From the NCBI RefSeq assembly GCF_019774615.1, contig NZ_CP081497.1:434001-498000 (forward strand): a stretch of 64,000 nucleotides of DNA, given 5' to 3'. Position numbers and translations under genes: made by a program. Below are positions 35,993-43,989 of the stretch, piece by piece. Below the pieces are notes generated by a model, which was not told the origin of the DNA, did no database searches, and worked only from the letters and a program-made list of their open reading frames with translations. Each line of letters opens with the position of its first letter. Within the stretch, counting starts at the first letter, position 1. The DNA comes from Streptomyces sp. BHT-5-2 (GTDB lineage Bacteria; Actinomycetota; Actinomycetes; Streptomycetales; Streptomycetaceae).

Positions 35993-36375
35993 TCAGACCT
36001 CCAGCGGCCTGACCCGGCGGCTCCACTGCGGTTCCGGCGCATACCCGGCCGCCCGCCACGCGTGGTGCGCCCGCTCGTTGCGGTCCAGCACCATCGCGTC
36101 GGCGCGCCGGCCGCCGAGCTTCACGAAGCGCTCCTCGGCCGCTTCGAGGAGGGCCTTCGAGAATCCCTGCCTGCGGTGGGAGGGGTGCACGGCGAGCCGA
36201 TAGAGCGACGCCCGCCAGCCGTCGAAACCGGCGATCACCGTGCCCACCGGCTCGCCGTCCCTCCCCCGAGCTCTCGACTTCGTTCGAGCAGGGGGACCCC
36301 CATGGCCAGCAGCAGCGCGTCCGGATCGCGGGTCACCGGCCGGGCCACGCCGGCGCGGATGTGAAGATCACTCAT
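35993..36375 (-). pseudogene. GNAT acetyltransferase gene disrupted by a 41-bp palindromic insertion
   Basis: From ATG 36375 the frame reads MSDLHIRAGVARPVTRDP, then DALLLAM. It then enters a palindromic element (36260-36300) and reaches a stop shortly after. Removing exactly 41 bp restores LLLAM-DGEPVGTVIAGF and continues through LAVHPSHRRQGFSKALLEAA (acetyl-CoA loop RRQGF) to the end at 35993. 41 is not a multiple of 3, so the gene is frameshifted. From memory of related GNATs, about 30-35 residues are also missing between IRAG and VARPV, suggesting an older deletion. The fragment from GTG 36247 (84 residues) lacks the N-terminal half and is unlikely to be active. Confidence 0.82.
36260..36300. 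repeat. Miniature palindromic element in the GNAT pseudogene (41 bp)
   Basis: C-rich left end CTCCCCCGAGCTC, stem-loop around TCGACTTCGTTCGA, and right end GCAGGGGGACCCC. It has the same architecture (C5, hairpin, G5, ACCCC) as the phoD and ureF elements. Clean excision restores the GNAT reading frame, which defines its borders. Confidence 0.75.
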
Positions 36376-36447
36376 GGGCGGATCCCATCACCGCGCCCGG
36401 CGGCCTGTCGGTCGGTTTCCGCCATGCTGACCGGGCCCGAACCCCGG

Positions 36448-37338
36448 TCAGCTGCCCTTGAGTTCCCCGACGACCGGCGCGAACGCCTCCAGGCACCGGT
36501 CCAGCACGGTGACGTACGAGAAGCCGTGGCGCTCCCGCAGCTGCTCGGCCATCTGCGCCGGCGTCCCGATCAGCAGCGTCGGCACCTCCAGCGCCTGGTC
36601 CTCGTCGACCCCGACGCCCTGCGCGGCCAACTCCCGGGCGGCGGCCCGCCGGTCGTCGGTCACCAGCACCTGCTGGACGAGGATGTTCCGCTCGGCCGGC
36701 TCGGCGCGGTCCGCGGCGTGCGCCTCGTGGGCCGCGTAGGCCGCCACCGACGCGGCCACCTGCTCGGCCGGCAGCAGCTCCAGCGTGCCCTCCGGCCGGC
36801 CCGGCGCCTGCCGCGCACCGGTGAACGCCGCGATGTCCGCGTGCCGCGCCGCCAGCCGCAGCATCCGCGGGCCGTTGCCGCCGATCATCAACGGCGGGCG
36901 GGGCCGCTGGACGGCCTTCGGCAGCTGCCCGGGGTCGCCGAGCAGGCGGTCCAGCTCCCGGATCGTGTGCTCCAGGTGGTCCACCCGCCGGCCGGGCGCC
37001 TCGAACGGCAGCCCGGCCGCGTCGTGTTCGCCCTTGACGTACCCGGTGCCCAGGCCCAGCTCCAGCCGGCCGCCGGTGAGCGCGTCGGCGGTGGCCACCT
37101 CGCGGGCCAGCAGGGCCGGGTTCCAGAACCCGGCGTTCAGCACGAAGGTGCCCACCCGCGGGCGCTCGGTCGCCTCCGCCGCGGCCACCAGCGCGGGGAA
37201 CGGCGACGGCCGTCCCAGGTGGTCCGGGACGAGCAGCACGTCGTAGCCCGTCTCCTCGGCGCGGCGGCACTTCTCGCGCCAGGCCGGCCCGGAGTCGAGG
37301 GTGAGCAAGGTGACGCCGAAGCGGAACGGACGCGGCAT
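36448..37338 (-). CDS. LLM-class F420-dependent oxidoreductase
   Basis: 296 residues of the luciferase-like TIM-barrel family that uses F420 (or FMN) for hydride transfer. Features: PRPFRFGVTLLTLDSGPAWR at the start, VLLVPDHLGRPSPFPALVAA, NPALLAREVATADALTGGRL followed by ELGLGTGYVKGEHDAAG, and RPPLMIGGNGPRMLRLAARH. ATG 37338 follows AGGGGG. The substrate is unknown; these enzymes act in secondary metabolism or detoxification. Its neighbours give no functional hint. Confidence 0.92.
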   Translation of the reverse strand: MPRPFRFGVTLLTLDSGPAWREKCRRAEETGYDVLLVPDHLGRPSPFPALVAAAEATERPRVGTFVLNAGFWNPALLAREVATADALTGGRLELGLGTGYVKGEHDAAGLPFEAPGRRVDHLEHTIRELDRLLGDPGQLPKAVQRPRPPLMIGGNGPRMLRLAARHADIAAFTGARQAPGRPEGTLELLPAEQVAASVAAYAAHEAHAADRAEPAERNILVQQVLVTDDRRAAARELAAQGVGVDEDQALEVPTLLIGTPAQMAEQLRERHGFSYVTVLDRCLEAFAPVVGELKGS

Positions 37339-37487
37339 GAGGCCCCCTGAGGACGTGGTCGTCGCCGGAACGTGCGTGTGCCAGGACGTGTCGACTGCCG
37401 GATGTGTCAACTTCCATGCAATCACGGCACGTTCGACGTCGTGCGCGCAGGAGCCGGGACCTCGGCGGGCCGGCGCCGGGTCTCCCG

Positions 37488-37907
37488 TCAGGCCGAGACG
37501 GACAGGTCCTCGTACGCCAGGGTCACCGACTCCTCGGCGGGGTCGGCGCCCGCCGTGCCGTCCGGGGTCTCCCACGAGGTCGGGAGGGCGCCGACGAGGC
37601 GGTAGCGGCGCAACGGGGTGCGGTCGGCGGCGTAGTGGACCACCGTCACCGTCTGCCGGGAGCGCTCGCCGCCGCGTTCCAGCAGGCATCTGGTGAGCCA
37701 GTCGGTGAAGGCGGCGCTCTTGTCCGGGCCGCGCACGATGGTCACCTCGCCCGGCCGCCCCACCCCCTCCGGGAGCGCCGCCGCGCCGGGCGGTGCGGTG
37801 CCGAAGGCCGGGCCGGAGACCGCGCGGACCGTCTCGACCTGGAACGCGCCGAGCTCGACGGTGACGGCCGCCGGGCGCCGTTCCTCACAAGTGTCGTCGA
37901 TGGGCAT
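37488..37907 (-). CDS. gp19-like phage tail-tube family protein (orphan)
   Basis: 139 residues resembling the T4 gp19/Hcp-like tail-tube fold: AVTVELGAFQVETVRAVSG, then GRPGEVTIVRGPDKSAAFTD WLTRCLLERGG, HYAADRTPLRRYRLVGALPT SWETP and the terminal EESVTLAYEDLSV. In contractile injection systems and phages such proteins stack to form the inner tube. Here there is no sheath, baseplate, spike or AAA+ gene nearby; the neighbours are an LLM oxidoreductase and a permease. GGAGG precedes ATG 37907. It may be a domesticated relic or a product used by a distant tail cluster. Family call moderately sure. Confidence 0.72.
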   Translation of the reverse strand: MPIDDTCEERRPAAVTVELGAFQVETVRAVSGPAFGTAPPGAAALPEGVGRPGEVTIVRGPDKSAAFTDWLTRCLLERGGERSRQTVTVVHYAADRTPLRRYRLVGALPTSWETPDGTAGADPAEESVTLAYEDLSVSA

Positions 37908-37991
37908 GGGGTACCTCCGGGCGCAAAGACGGGGCCGGCCGGCCCCGTGTCGACAGCCCGACCGCTGCCCGAGCCGAGCCCGGCGCATTCC

Positions 37992-38042
37992 GGAGCTCGC
38001 TCGAACGGGGGCAGGAAGAACGATTCGGCTCGCTCGAACGGC
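37992..38042. repeat. Short direct repeat between tail-tube-like and permease genes
   Basis: GCTCGCTCGAACGG occurs twice, about 35 bp apart, in the 185-bp gap after the permease gene. It resembles the TCGAACG core of the GNAT palindromic element and may be a degenerate copy. Confidence 0.4.
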
Positions 38043-38092
38043 GCTGTGCCGCGCCGGCGCCCCGACGACGTGCCGCCCGGCGCCGGCGTCCC

Positions 38093-39559
38093 TCACCCCC
38101 GCCGGCCGCCGCCGGGCCGGGCGCGCACGTGCTGGGACACGTACCCCGCGGCGCCTACCACCAGCAGCAGGCCGACGGTGCTCAGCGTGAACGTCTCGAA
38201 GGTGAGCCGGGAGACGCCCCACACCGTCCGGAAGCGGTACGGGATCCCGAGCGCCGACTCCAGGGTGCCCGGGAACAGCGCCACCCAGGAGCCCAGCAGG
38301 ATCCAGGCGTAGACCAGCAGTGCCGCGACGGTGAACCCGCGGGTGCCGAAGGGGACTTCGTAGGGCCGGGGCACCTCGCGGTGACGCAGTCGCAGCGCCA
38401 GCAGCGCCGGGATCACCGCGAGGTACGACAGCAGCAGGGTGGTGATCGCCACGGACAGCACCACGCCGAAGGCGGCCGCGGCGTCGCCGTGCGCCAGGCG
38501 CATGGCGGTGACCATGAAGGCGGTGGCGGTCACCCCGGACAGCAGGTTCATCCGGACCGGCGTGCCCAGCCGCGGATGGAAGGTGCCCAGCGCCCGGGTG
38601 AAGAAGCCGCCGTCGGCCGCGGCCATCGCCTGCATCCGGTCGGCGACGATCATCCAGGCGCTGCCCTGGGTCAGCAGGGCGACCGCGAACAGCACCGCGG
38701 CGGCGGTCAGCAGCGGCCCGCGCCAGCTTCCGTAGATCCCGAAGACCAGCTGCGCGGCGTCCATGAAGCCGCCGAGCCCGGTGACCCGACCCGGCGGCGC
38801 GGCCGACAGGATCGCCGCCACCGGCAGCAGATAGCAGCCCGCGGCGATGGCCCCGGACACCCCGATCGCCACCGGTACGTCGTGCTGCGGATCGAGCATC
38901 TCGTCGCCCGCCCCGTTCGGCGCCTCGAACCCGACGTAGGCGAAGAGCAGGACCGGCACCAGCGCCAGGAAGCCGGTGGCGGTGGGGGTGAAGTGCGCCT
39001 CCGCCAGCCCCCGGAAGCCGTGCCGGACGCCGTAGGCCACCGCCGTGGCGGTGAAGAAGGCCAGCGCCAGGACCTTGGCCGCGGCCCCCGCCGTGGTGAT
39101 CCACTTGCCGCGGCGCAGCGAGACCACCGCGGTGAGGATGGCGGCCCAGATGAAGACCAGCTTGAAGGCGTAGTCGGCGGCGGTGCCGGAACCCAGCGGG
39201 AAGACGAAGCCGTCCCACGCCTCGGCGGCCAGGAACACCAGCGAACCGCCCAGCCACACCGGGTTGGTGACCCAGTAGAACATCGTCGTCAGCGCGGCCG
39301 GCAGCCGCCCGAACGCCACGTCCACCCACACGTACGGGCCGCCCTCCTGCGGGAACGCGGCCCCGGTCTCGGCGAACAGCAGGGCGTACGGCAGTAGGAA
39401 CCCCACCGCGAGCACCGCGACCCAGGTGACGGCCTGCCCGCCGCCCGCCGCGATCTGCCCGATCACGTCGAAGGAGACCACCGCGGCGACGCCCATCGCC
39501 GTGATGTCGAACCGGCGCAGACTGCGCCGCAGGTGCGGGACGGGGGCGGGGACGGACAC
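38093..39559 (-). CDS. APC-family amino acid permease
   Basis: 488 residues, about 12 membrane helices, APC superfamily. Examples are FDITAMGVAAVVSFDVIGQI, AVTWVAVLAVGFLLPYALLF, GFLALVPVLLFAYVGFEAPN (the conserved YVGFE helix) and ITTLLLSYLAVIPALLALRL. Cytoplasmic loop AETGAAFPQEGGPYVWV is the family hallmark after helix 2. GTG 39559 starts VSVPAPVPHLRRSLRRF; GGAGGAGCG lies upstream. It is a plasma-membrane proton- or exchange-driven transporter of amino acids or amines; specificity is not evident. Confidence 0.93.
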   Translation of the reverse strand: MSVPAPVPHLRRSLRRFDITAMGVAAVVSFDVIGQIAAGGGQAVTWVAVLAVGFLLPYALLFAETGAAFPQEGGPYVWVDVAFGRLPAALTTMFYWVTNPVWLGGSLVFLAAEAWDGFVFPLGSGTAADYAFKLVFIWAAILTAVVSLRRGKWITTAGAAAKVLALAFFTATAVAYGVRHGFRGLAEAHFTPTATGFLALVPVLLFAYVGFEAPNGAGDEMLDPQHDVPVAIGVSGAIAAGCYLLPVAAILSAAPPGRVTGLGGFMDAAQLVFGIYGSWRGPLLTAAAVLFAVALLTQGSAWMIVADRMQAMAAADGGFFTRALGTFHPRLGTPVRMNLLSGVTATAFMVTAMRLAHGDAAAAFGVVLSVAITTLLLSYLAVIPALLALRLRHREVPRPYEVPFGTRGFTVAALLVYAWILLGSWVALFPGTLESALGIPYRFRTVWGVSRLTFETFTLSTVGLLLVVGAAGYVSQHVRARPGGGRRG

Positions 39560-39749
39560 AGGGGCGCTCCTCCGAAGCGGACGGCCGGGCGCCGCGGCCG
39601 CCCGGAGGATCACATCGTGCGGCATCCGCCCGCGCGGCCCGGCGGTGGCGCGGCGGGCGGAGCGCGCCGGTCGCCCCGATCGGCCCGGGAGCCCGGCACG
39701 GATCCGGAGCACGGCCTCCGCAACGCTCTCGGCTGCGGACCTTGTCGGT

Positions 39750-39769
39750 GCTAGCGGATCCGCGCTAGC
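39750..39769. promoter_or_regulatory. Inverted repeat just before the RHH gene
   Basis: GCTAGCG (39750-39756) and CGCTAGC (39763-39769) with a 6-base spacer end one base before the GGAGG of the RHH antitoxin gene. Placement fits an autoregulatory operator for the RHH protein. Confidence 0.6.
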
Positions 39770-39777
39770 GTGGAGGC

Positions 39778-40065
39778 GTGGCGAAAACGCAGTTGAACGT
39801 CCGGGTGGACGAAGCCACCGCCGAAGCGGCGCGGGAGCGCGCCCTCCAGCGGGGAGTCAGCGTGAACCGCTATATCGAGGAACTGGTCCTCAGGGACGCC
39901 GGCGAGGTCGGCCAGACCTTCGTCGAGGCCGCCGCGGACTTCATGAAGCAGTACGAGCGCCTCTTCGCCGAGGAGTTCGGCCCGGACCCGGGCCCCGAAA
40001 GCTCCCGCACCGCCCCCGACCACCGGGACACCCCCCACCGGGAAGGACAGCCGGGCACAACGTGA
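39778..40065 (+). CDS. Ribbon-helix-helix antitoxin-like protein
   Basis: 95 residues. The N-terminal RHH DNA-binding domain is AKTQLNVRVDEATAEAARER followed by GVSVNRYIEELVLRD (about 1-45). The C-terminal part (EAAADFMKQYERLFAEEFG plus a Pro/Arg-rich tail) could wrap a partner. GTG 39778 with GGAGG. Its stop overlaps the GTG start of the Fic-like gene (GTGA), the hallmark of toxin-antitoxin operons. The inverted repeat just upstream suggests self-repression. Confidence 0.88.
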   Translation: MAKTQLNVRVDEATAEAARERALQRGVSVNRYIEELVLRDAGEVGQTFVEAAADFMKQYERLFAEEFGPDPGPESSRTAPDHRDTPHREGQPGTT

Positions 40066-40433
40066 CACTGCGCATCGATCTCGCCTGGCTCCTCCTGATC
40101 GCCGAACAGCACACTCCCGGGGACCCGCAGGTCACCGACTGGGGCGCCCTGATGGCCGCGGTCGGCCGCCACGAGGCGGAGATATTCGGTGTCCCTGTCT
40201 ACCCCGAACCCGAGGACCGCGCCGCCGCACTGCTCCAACTGCTGCTGCACGTACCGGCGTTGGAATGCTCCAACGCGATGTTCGCCACGGCCGTCGCCTA
40301 CGGCTTCCTCGTCGCCAGCGGCCTGAAGGTCGCCACCTCCCCCGAGCAGGTCCGCGATCTGGCCCGGATGGTCAAGGACGGCACCACGGACGTCCACGCG
40401 ATCGCCGACGAGCTGCGCACCTGGACGACCTGA
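40062..40433 (+). CDS. Fic/Doc-fold toxin-like protein with degenerate catalytic motif
   Basis: 123 residues. The Doc/Fic helical frame is recognisable: LAWLLLIAEQHTPGDPQVTD WGALMAAVGRHEAEIFG, EPEDRAAALLQLLLH, and FATAVAYGFLVASGLKVATS. Doc and Fic enzymes phosphorylate or AMPylate targets using HxFx(D/E)GNxxR. Here the equivalent stretch reads PALECSNAM: the catalytic His, the Asp/Gly pair and the Lys/Arg are replaced, while the Asn remains. It is therefore probably not a canonical transferase. GTG 40062 overlaps the antitoxin stop by GTGA. Confidence 0.82.
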   Translation: MTLRIDLAWLLLIAEQHTPGDPQVTDWGALMAAVGRHEAEIFGVPVYPEPEDRAAALLQLLLHVPALECSNAMFATAVAYGFLVASGLKVATSPEQVRDLARMVKDGTTDVHAIADELRTWTT

Positions 40434-40495
40434 GCCGGCGCCGGCACTCCGGTCCGTCGAACGCCCCGGAGAACCCGGAGGAACGTGCGGCGGAA

Positions 40496-41230
40496 CTACC
40501 GTGCGGGTGCCGCCGGTTCGAGGGGTGCGACGTCGGTGGGGGAGAAGGCGCCCGAGCCGCCCAGGTCCGGGGCCAGCCAGCCCGGGGCGGCGGCACGGAA
40601 GGCGTCCGGCGGCAGGGAGCCGGAGCCCTCGGGCAACAGGCCGAGGAGCGGGGCACCGGCGGCCGCGGGCAGGTCGCCGAGGTTGCAGCGGGCCGCGAGG
40701 TCCGGCTCGGCCGGCCAGCTGCCGACGACGACACCGGGGCAGCGCAGACCGTACGTGCGCAGCGCCAGCGCGGTCAGTGCCGTGGCGTTGAGGGTGCCGA
40801 GTCCGGCCTGGACGACCACCAGGACGGGGGCGCCGGCCATCCGGGCGGCGTCGGCGAGGGTGTTCCCCTCGTCGTCGAAGCGCACCAGCAGCCCGCCGGC
40901 GCCCTCGACCAGGACCAGGTCGTGCGAGGCGGCCAGCTTCGCCGCGGCCTCGGCGATCTCCTGTGGGCGCACCGGCGGCAGACCGGCCCGGCGGGCCGCC
41001 CGGTCGGGCGCCAACGGCTCGGGGAAGCGGGCGAGTTCGCCGAGCGTGACGGTGCCCGCCAGCCGTGCGACCTCGGCCGCGTCGCCCGGTTCGTCCGCCG
41101 TGACACCGGTCTGGGCGGCCTTGAGGACCGCGACCGAGCGTCCCTGGCGGACCGCCGTCGCGGCGATCGCGGCGGTGGTGACCGTCTTGCCGATCTCGGT
41201 ACCCGTACCGGTCACGAACAGCACCGACAT
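40496..41230 (-). CDS. bioD: Dethiobiotin synthetase
   Basis: 244 residues; closes the ureido ring of dethiobiotin from DAPA, CO2 and ATP. P-loop GTGTEIGKTVTTAAIAATA (about 8-26), catalytic Lys in LKAAQTG, LVEGAGGLLVRFDDEGNTLA, and VVQAGLGTLNATALTALAL. ATG 41230. It is the last gene of the minus-strand bioB-bioA-bioD operon, 83 bp after bioA. Length is normal. Confidence 0.96.
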   Translation of the reverse strand: MSVLFVTGTGTEIGKTVTTAAIAATAVRQGRSVAVLKAAQTGVTADEPGDAAEVARLAGTVTLGELARFPEPLAPDRAARRAGLPPVRPQEIAEAAAKLAASHDLVLVEGAGGLLVRFDDEGNTLADAARMAGAPVLVVVQAGLGTLNATALTALALRTYGLRCPGVVVGSWPAEPDLAARCNLGDLPAAAGAPLLGLLPEGSGSLPPDAFRAAAPGWLAPDLGGSGAFSPTDVAPLEPAAPAR

Positions 41231-41313
41231 GTGTGCCTCCGAACTCTTCGCTGGTGGTGGGGGAGGGGACGCGGGCGGGGCGGACCGGCGGCCGGCCCCG
41301 CCCGCGGTGCGGT

Positions 41314-42618
41314 TCAGCCCTCGCGGGCGGCCGCGCGCACCGCGGCGCAGATCCGCGCCACGTCCTCGTCGCCGGTGATGTACGGCGGCATGGTGTAGAT
41401 CAGGTCCCGGAACGGGCGCACCCACACGCCCTCCCGGACGGCGGCCCGGGTCGCCGCCACCATGTCCACCGGGTGGTCGAGCTGGACGACGCCGATCGCG
41501 CCCAGCACCCGCACCTCGCGGACGCCCGGGATCTCCGCGGCGGGCGCCAGGCCCTCCCGGAGCCCGGCCTCGATCCGCTTGACCTCCTGTGCCCAGTCCT
41601 GGGACAGCAGCAGTTCGACGGACGCCTCGGCGACGGCGGCGGCCAGCGGGTTGCCCATGAAGGTCGGGCCGTGCGCCAGCACCGGCAGCGCGCCGCGGGA
41701 GATCCCGTCGGCCACCTCCGCGGTGCACAGCGTTGCCGCGAGGGTCAGATAACCGCCGGTCAGGGCCTTGCCCAGGCACATCACATCCGGTGCGACCCCG
41801 GCGTGCCCGGCCGCGAAGAGCGCGCCGGTCCGGCCGAAGCCGGTGGCGATCTCGTCGAAGACCAGCAGCACGCCGTGCGCGTCGCAGGCTTCCCGCAGCA
41901 CCCGCAGATAGCCGGGGGAGTGGAAGGACATCCCACCCGCGCCCTGCACCACCGGTTCCACGATCACCGCGGCCAGCTCGTCGGCGTGCCGGGCGATCAG
42001 CTCGCGCAGCCCGTCCGCGTAGCCGGGGTCGACCGGGGCGTCGAAGCCGGGCGGCGGCGCGTCCGCGAAGACCTGCCGCGGCAGCACCCCCTGCCACAGC
42101 TCGTGCATCCCGCCGTCCGGATCGCAGACCGACATCGGCTGCCAGGTGTCGCCGTGGTAGCCGCCGCGCCAGGTCAGCAGCCGCTGTTTGCGCGGCCTGC
42201 CCACCGAACGCCAGTACTGCAGGCACATCTTGACGGCCACCTCGACCGACACCGAGCCGGAGTCGGCGAGGAAGACGTGCCGCAGCGGCTCGGGGGTGAG
42301 GTCCACCAGCCGCTTGGCGAGCCGGACCGCGGGCTCGTGGGTGAGCCCGCCGAACATCACATGGCTCATCCGGTCCAACTGGCCGCGCGCCGCGTCGTTG
42401 AGCACCGGGTGGTTGTAGCCGTGCACCGCCGACCACCACGACGACATGCCGTCCACCAGCTCGAAGTGCCCCTCGGCCGGCCGGCCCAGCCGCAGCCGGA
42501 CGCCGGCGGCCGACTCGACCAGCAGGGGCTCGCTCCGGCCGGGCATCGGCCCGTACGGGTGCCAGACGTGCTGCCGGTCGAGGGCCAGCAGGTCCTCCGG
42601 GGTGAGCGGCTCAGGCAT
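41314..42618 (-). CDS. bioA: Adenosylmethionine-8-amino-7-oxononanoate aminotransferase
   Basis: 434 residues; fold-type I PLP enzyme that transfers an amino group from SAM to KAPA to give DAPA. Motifs: HPYGPMPGRSEPLLVESAAG, SSWWSAVHGYNHPVLNDA, GGYHGDTWQPMSVCDPDGG, LLVFDEIATGFGRTG (Asp of the PLP site) and DVMCLGKALTGGYLTLAAT with the Schiff-base Lys. Its ATG (42616-42618) overlaps the bioB stop by 8 bp, so the two are translationally coupled. Confidence 0.96.
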   Translation of the reverse strand: MPEPLTPEDLLALDRQHVWHPYGPMPGRSEPLLVESAAGVRLRLGRPAEGHFELVDGMSSWWSAVHGYNHPVLNDAARGQLDRMSHVMFGGLTHEPAVRLAKRLVDLTPEPLRHVFLADSGSVSVEVAVKMCLQYWRSVGRPRKQRLLTWRGGYHGDTWQPMSVCDPDGGMHELWQGVLPRQVFADAPPPGFDAPVDPGYADGLRELIARHADELAAVIVEPVVQGAGGMSFHSPGYLRVLREACDAHGVLLVFDEIATGFGRTGALFAAGHAGVAPDVMCLGKALTGGYLTLAATLCTAEVADGISRGALPVLAHGPTFMGNPLAAAVAEASVELLLSQDWAQEVKRIEAGLREGLAPAAEIPGVREVRVLGAIGVVQLDHPVDMVAATRAAVREGVWVRPFRDLIYTMPPYITGDEDVARICAAVRAAAREG

Positions 42619-43762
42619 TGGGCGGCAGGTCGGTGCCGGCGCCGCGGCGGCGCACCGCGACCAGGTCGGGCCGGGCCTCCTCGGCGGGGGCCGGCACGGC
42701 GGCCGCCGCCCCGGTCTTCGGCGCGGTCTCCACCGCGTCCGCTGGGTCTGCCGCCTCCCGGCGGTGCGCCGGCAGCGTGGCGGTGTCCGTGCCCTCCACC
42801 TCGAACCCGGCGTCCGCGATCATCGCCAGGTCGTCCTTGCCGGCCTGGCCCTCGCTGGTCAGGTAGTCGCCCAGGAAGATGGAGTTGACCAGGTGCAGGG
42901 CGAGCGGCTGCAGGCTGCGCAGATGCACCTCGCGGCCGCCCGCCAGCCGCACCTCCACGTCCGGGCAGACGAACCGCACCATCGCCAGGATCCGCAGGCA
43001 GCGCTGCGGGGTGAGGTGCCACTCCTTGGCCAGCGGGGTGCCCTCGAACGGGATCAGGAAGTTCACCGGCACCGAGTCCGGGTCCAGTTCGCGCAGTGCG
43101 AAGACCACATCGACCAGGTCGGCGTCGCTCTCGCCCATGCCGGCGATCAGCCCGGAGCAGGCGGACATCCCCGCCGACTGGGCCTGCTGGACGGTGTCGA
43201 CCCGGTCGGCGAAGTCGTGCGTGGTGCAGATGTCGCCGTAGGTGGCTTCCGAGGTGTTGAGGTTGTGGTTGTAGGCGTCGGCGCCGGCCGCGCGCAGCCG
43301 TTCCGCCTGGCCCTCGCCGAGCAGCCCCAGGCAGGCGCAGATCTCGACGCCCTCGTTCTGCTCCTTGATGGCGGAGATGGTCTCCGAGACCCGCTCCACG
43401 TCCTTGTCCGTGGGCCCCCGGCCGCTGGCGACCAGGCACACCCGCTTGGCGCCGCCGGCCAAGCCGGCCGCGGCCGCCTTGGAGGCGTCGTCCGGCTTGA
43501 GCCAGGTGTACTTGAGGATCTCCGCCTTCGAGCCCAGCCGCTGCGAGCAGTACGAGCAGTCCTCCGGGCACAGGCCGGACTTGAGGTTGACGAGGTAGTT
43601 GAGCTTGACCCGCCGCCCGAACCACTCGCGGCGCACCCGGCCCGCCGCGGCCACCACATCGAGCAGTTCGTCGTCGGACGTCGCCAGTACGGCGAGCGCC
43701 TCGTCACGGGTCGGCACCTCGCGCCGCAGTCCCTTGTCCACCAGTGTGTTCAGCAGGTCCAT
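42611..43762 (-). CDS. bioB: Biotin synthase
   Basis: 383 residues; radical-SAM enzyme inserting sulfur into dethiobiotin. The SAM-cluster motif is GLCPEDCSYCSQRLG (CxxxCxxC), with YNHNLNTSEATYGDICTTH and conserved VNFLIPFEGTPLA. The C-terminus carries an Ala/Pro-rich extension of roughly 50 residues after IADAGFEVEGTDT, longer than E. coli BioB (346 residues) but common in actinomycetes. ATG 43762. It is first gene of the bioBAD operon and divergent from bioF. Confidence 0.96.
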   Translation of the reverse strand: MDLLNTLVDKGLRREVPTRDEALAVLATSDDELLDVVAAAGRVRREWFGRRVKLNYLVNLKSGLCPEDCSYCSQRLGSKAEILKYTWLKPDDASKAAAAGLAGGAKRVCLVASGRGPTDKDVERVSETISAIKEQNEGVEICACLGLLGEGQAERLRAAGADAYNHNLNTSEATYGDICTTHDFADRVDTVQQAQSAGMSACSGLIAGMGESDADLVDVVFALRELDPDSVPVNFLIPFEGTPLAKEWHLTPQRCLRILAMVRFVCPDVEVRLAGGREVHLRSLQPLALHLVNSIFLGDYLTSEGQAGKDDLAMIADAGFEVEGTDTATLPAHRREAADPADAVETAPKTGAAAAVPAPAEEARPDLVAVRRRGAGTDLPPNA

Positions 43763-43989
43763 GGCGATGATCCTGGCGTACGCCCCGGCCCCCGGCCAAG
43801 GAGGATTCCCACAATGCCGGTCGATCGGGGTGTGTGTATCACCACACTGTCTTCGTGCGGAACGACCGCTAACGTCTATCGACAGCCCACAATCGGGGCG
43901 CCGCCAACCAGTTGCCGGAAGCCGTTCCGCCACGCCCGTTCGCCGGGCCCGGAACGGGTCGTTCCCGGGCCGACCGACGAAGGACGCCG
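43763..43989. promoter_or_regulatory. Divergent bioB/bioF promoter region
   Basis: 227 bp shared by both biotin transcription units. It includes GTGTG (43830-43834) and CACAC (43843-43847), an 8-base-spaced inverted repeat near the middle that might be an operator. I saw no clear BioQ-type (TGAAC/GTTAC) or BirA-type site. Confidence 0.45.

Noticed and set aside
36247..36247. GTG 36247 as a genuine start of a short GNAT protein
   Set aside because: It would lack the N-terminal half of the GNAT fold, has no ribosome site, and the upstream frame continues as recognisable GNAT sequence once the insertion is removed.
37488..40433. A prophage or integrated element
   Set aside because: Only one tail-tube-like gene and one toxin-antitoxin-like pair are present, with no integrase, terminase, portal or attachment repeats.
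40062..40433. Annotation as an active Doc kinase or Fic AMP-transferase
   Set aside because: The catalytic His, Asp/Gly and Arg of the HxFxDGNxR motif are not present at the aligned position.
43763..43989. A BioQ or BirA operator in the biotin promoter region
   Set aside because: No TGAAC-N-GTTAC or BirA-like dyad was found; only a weak GTGTG/CACAC repeat.
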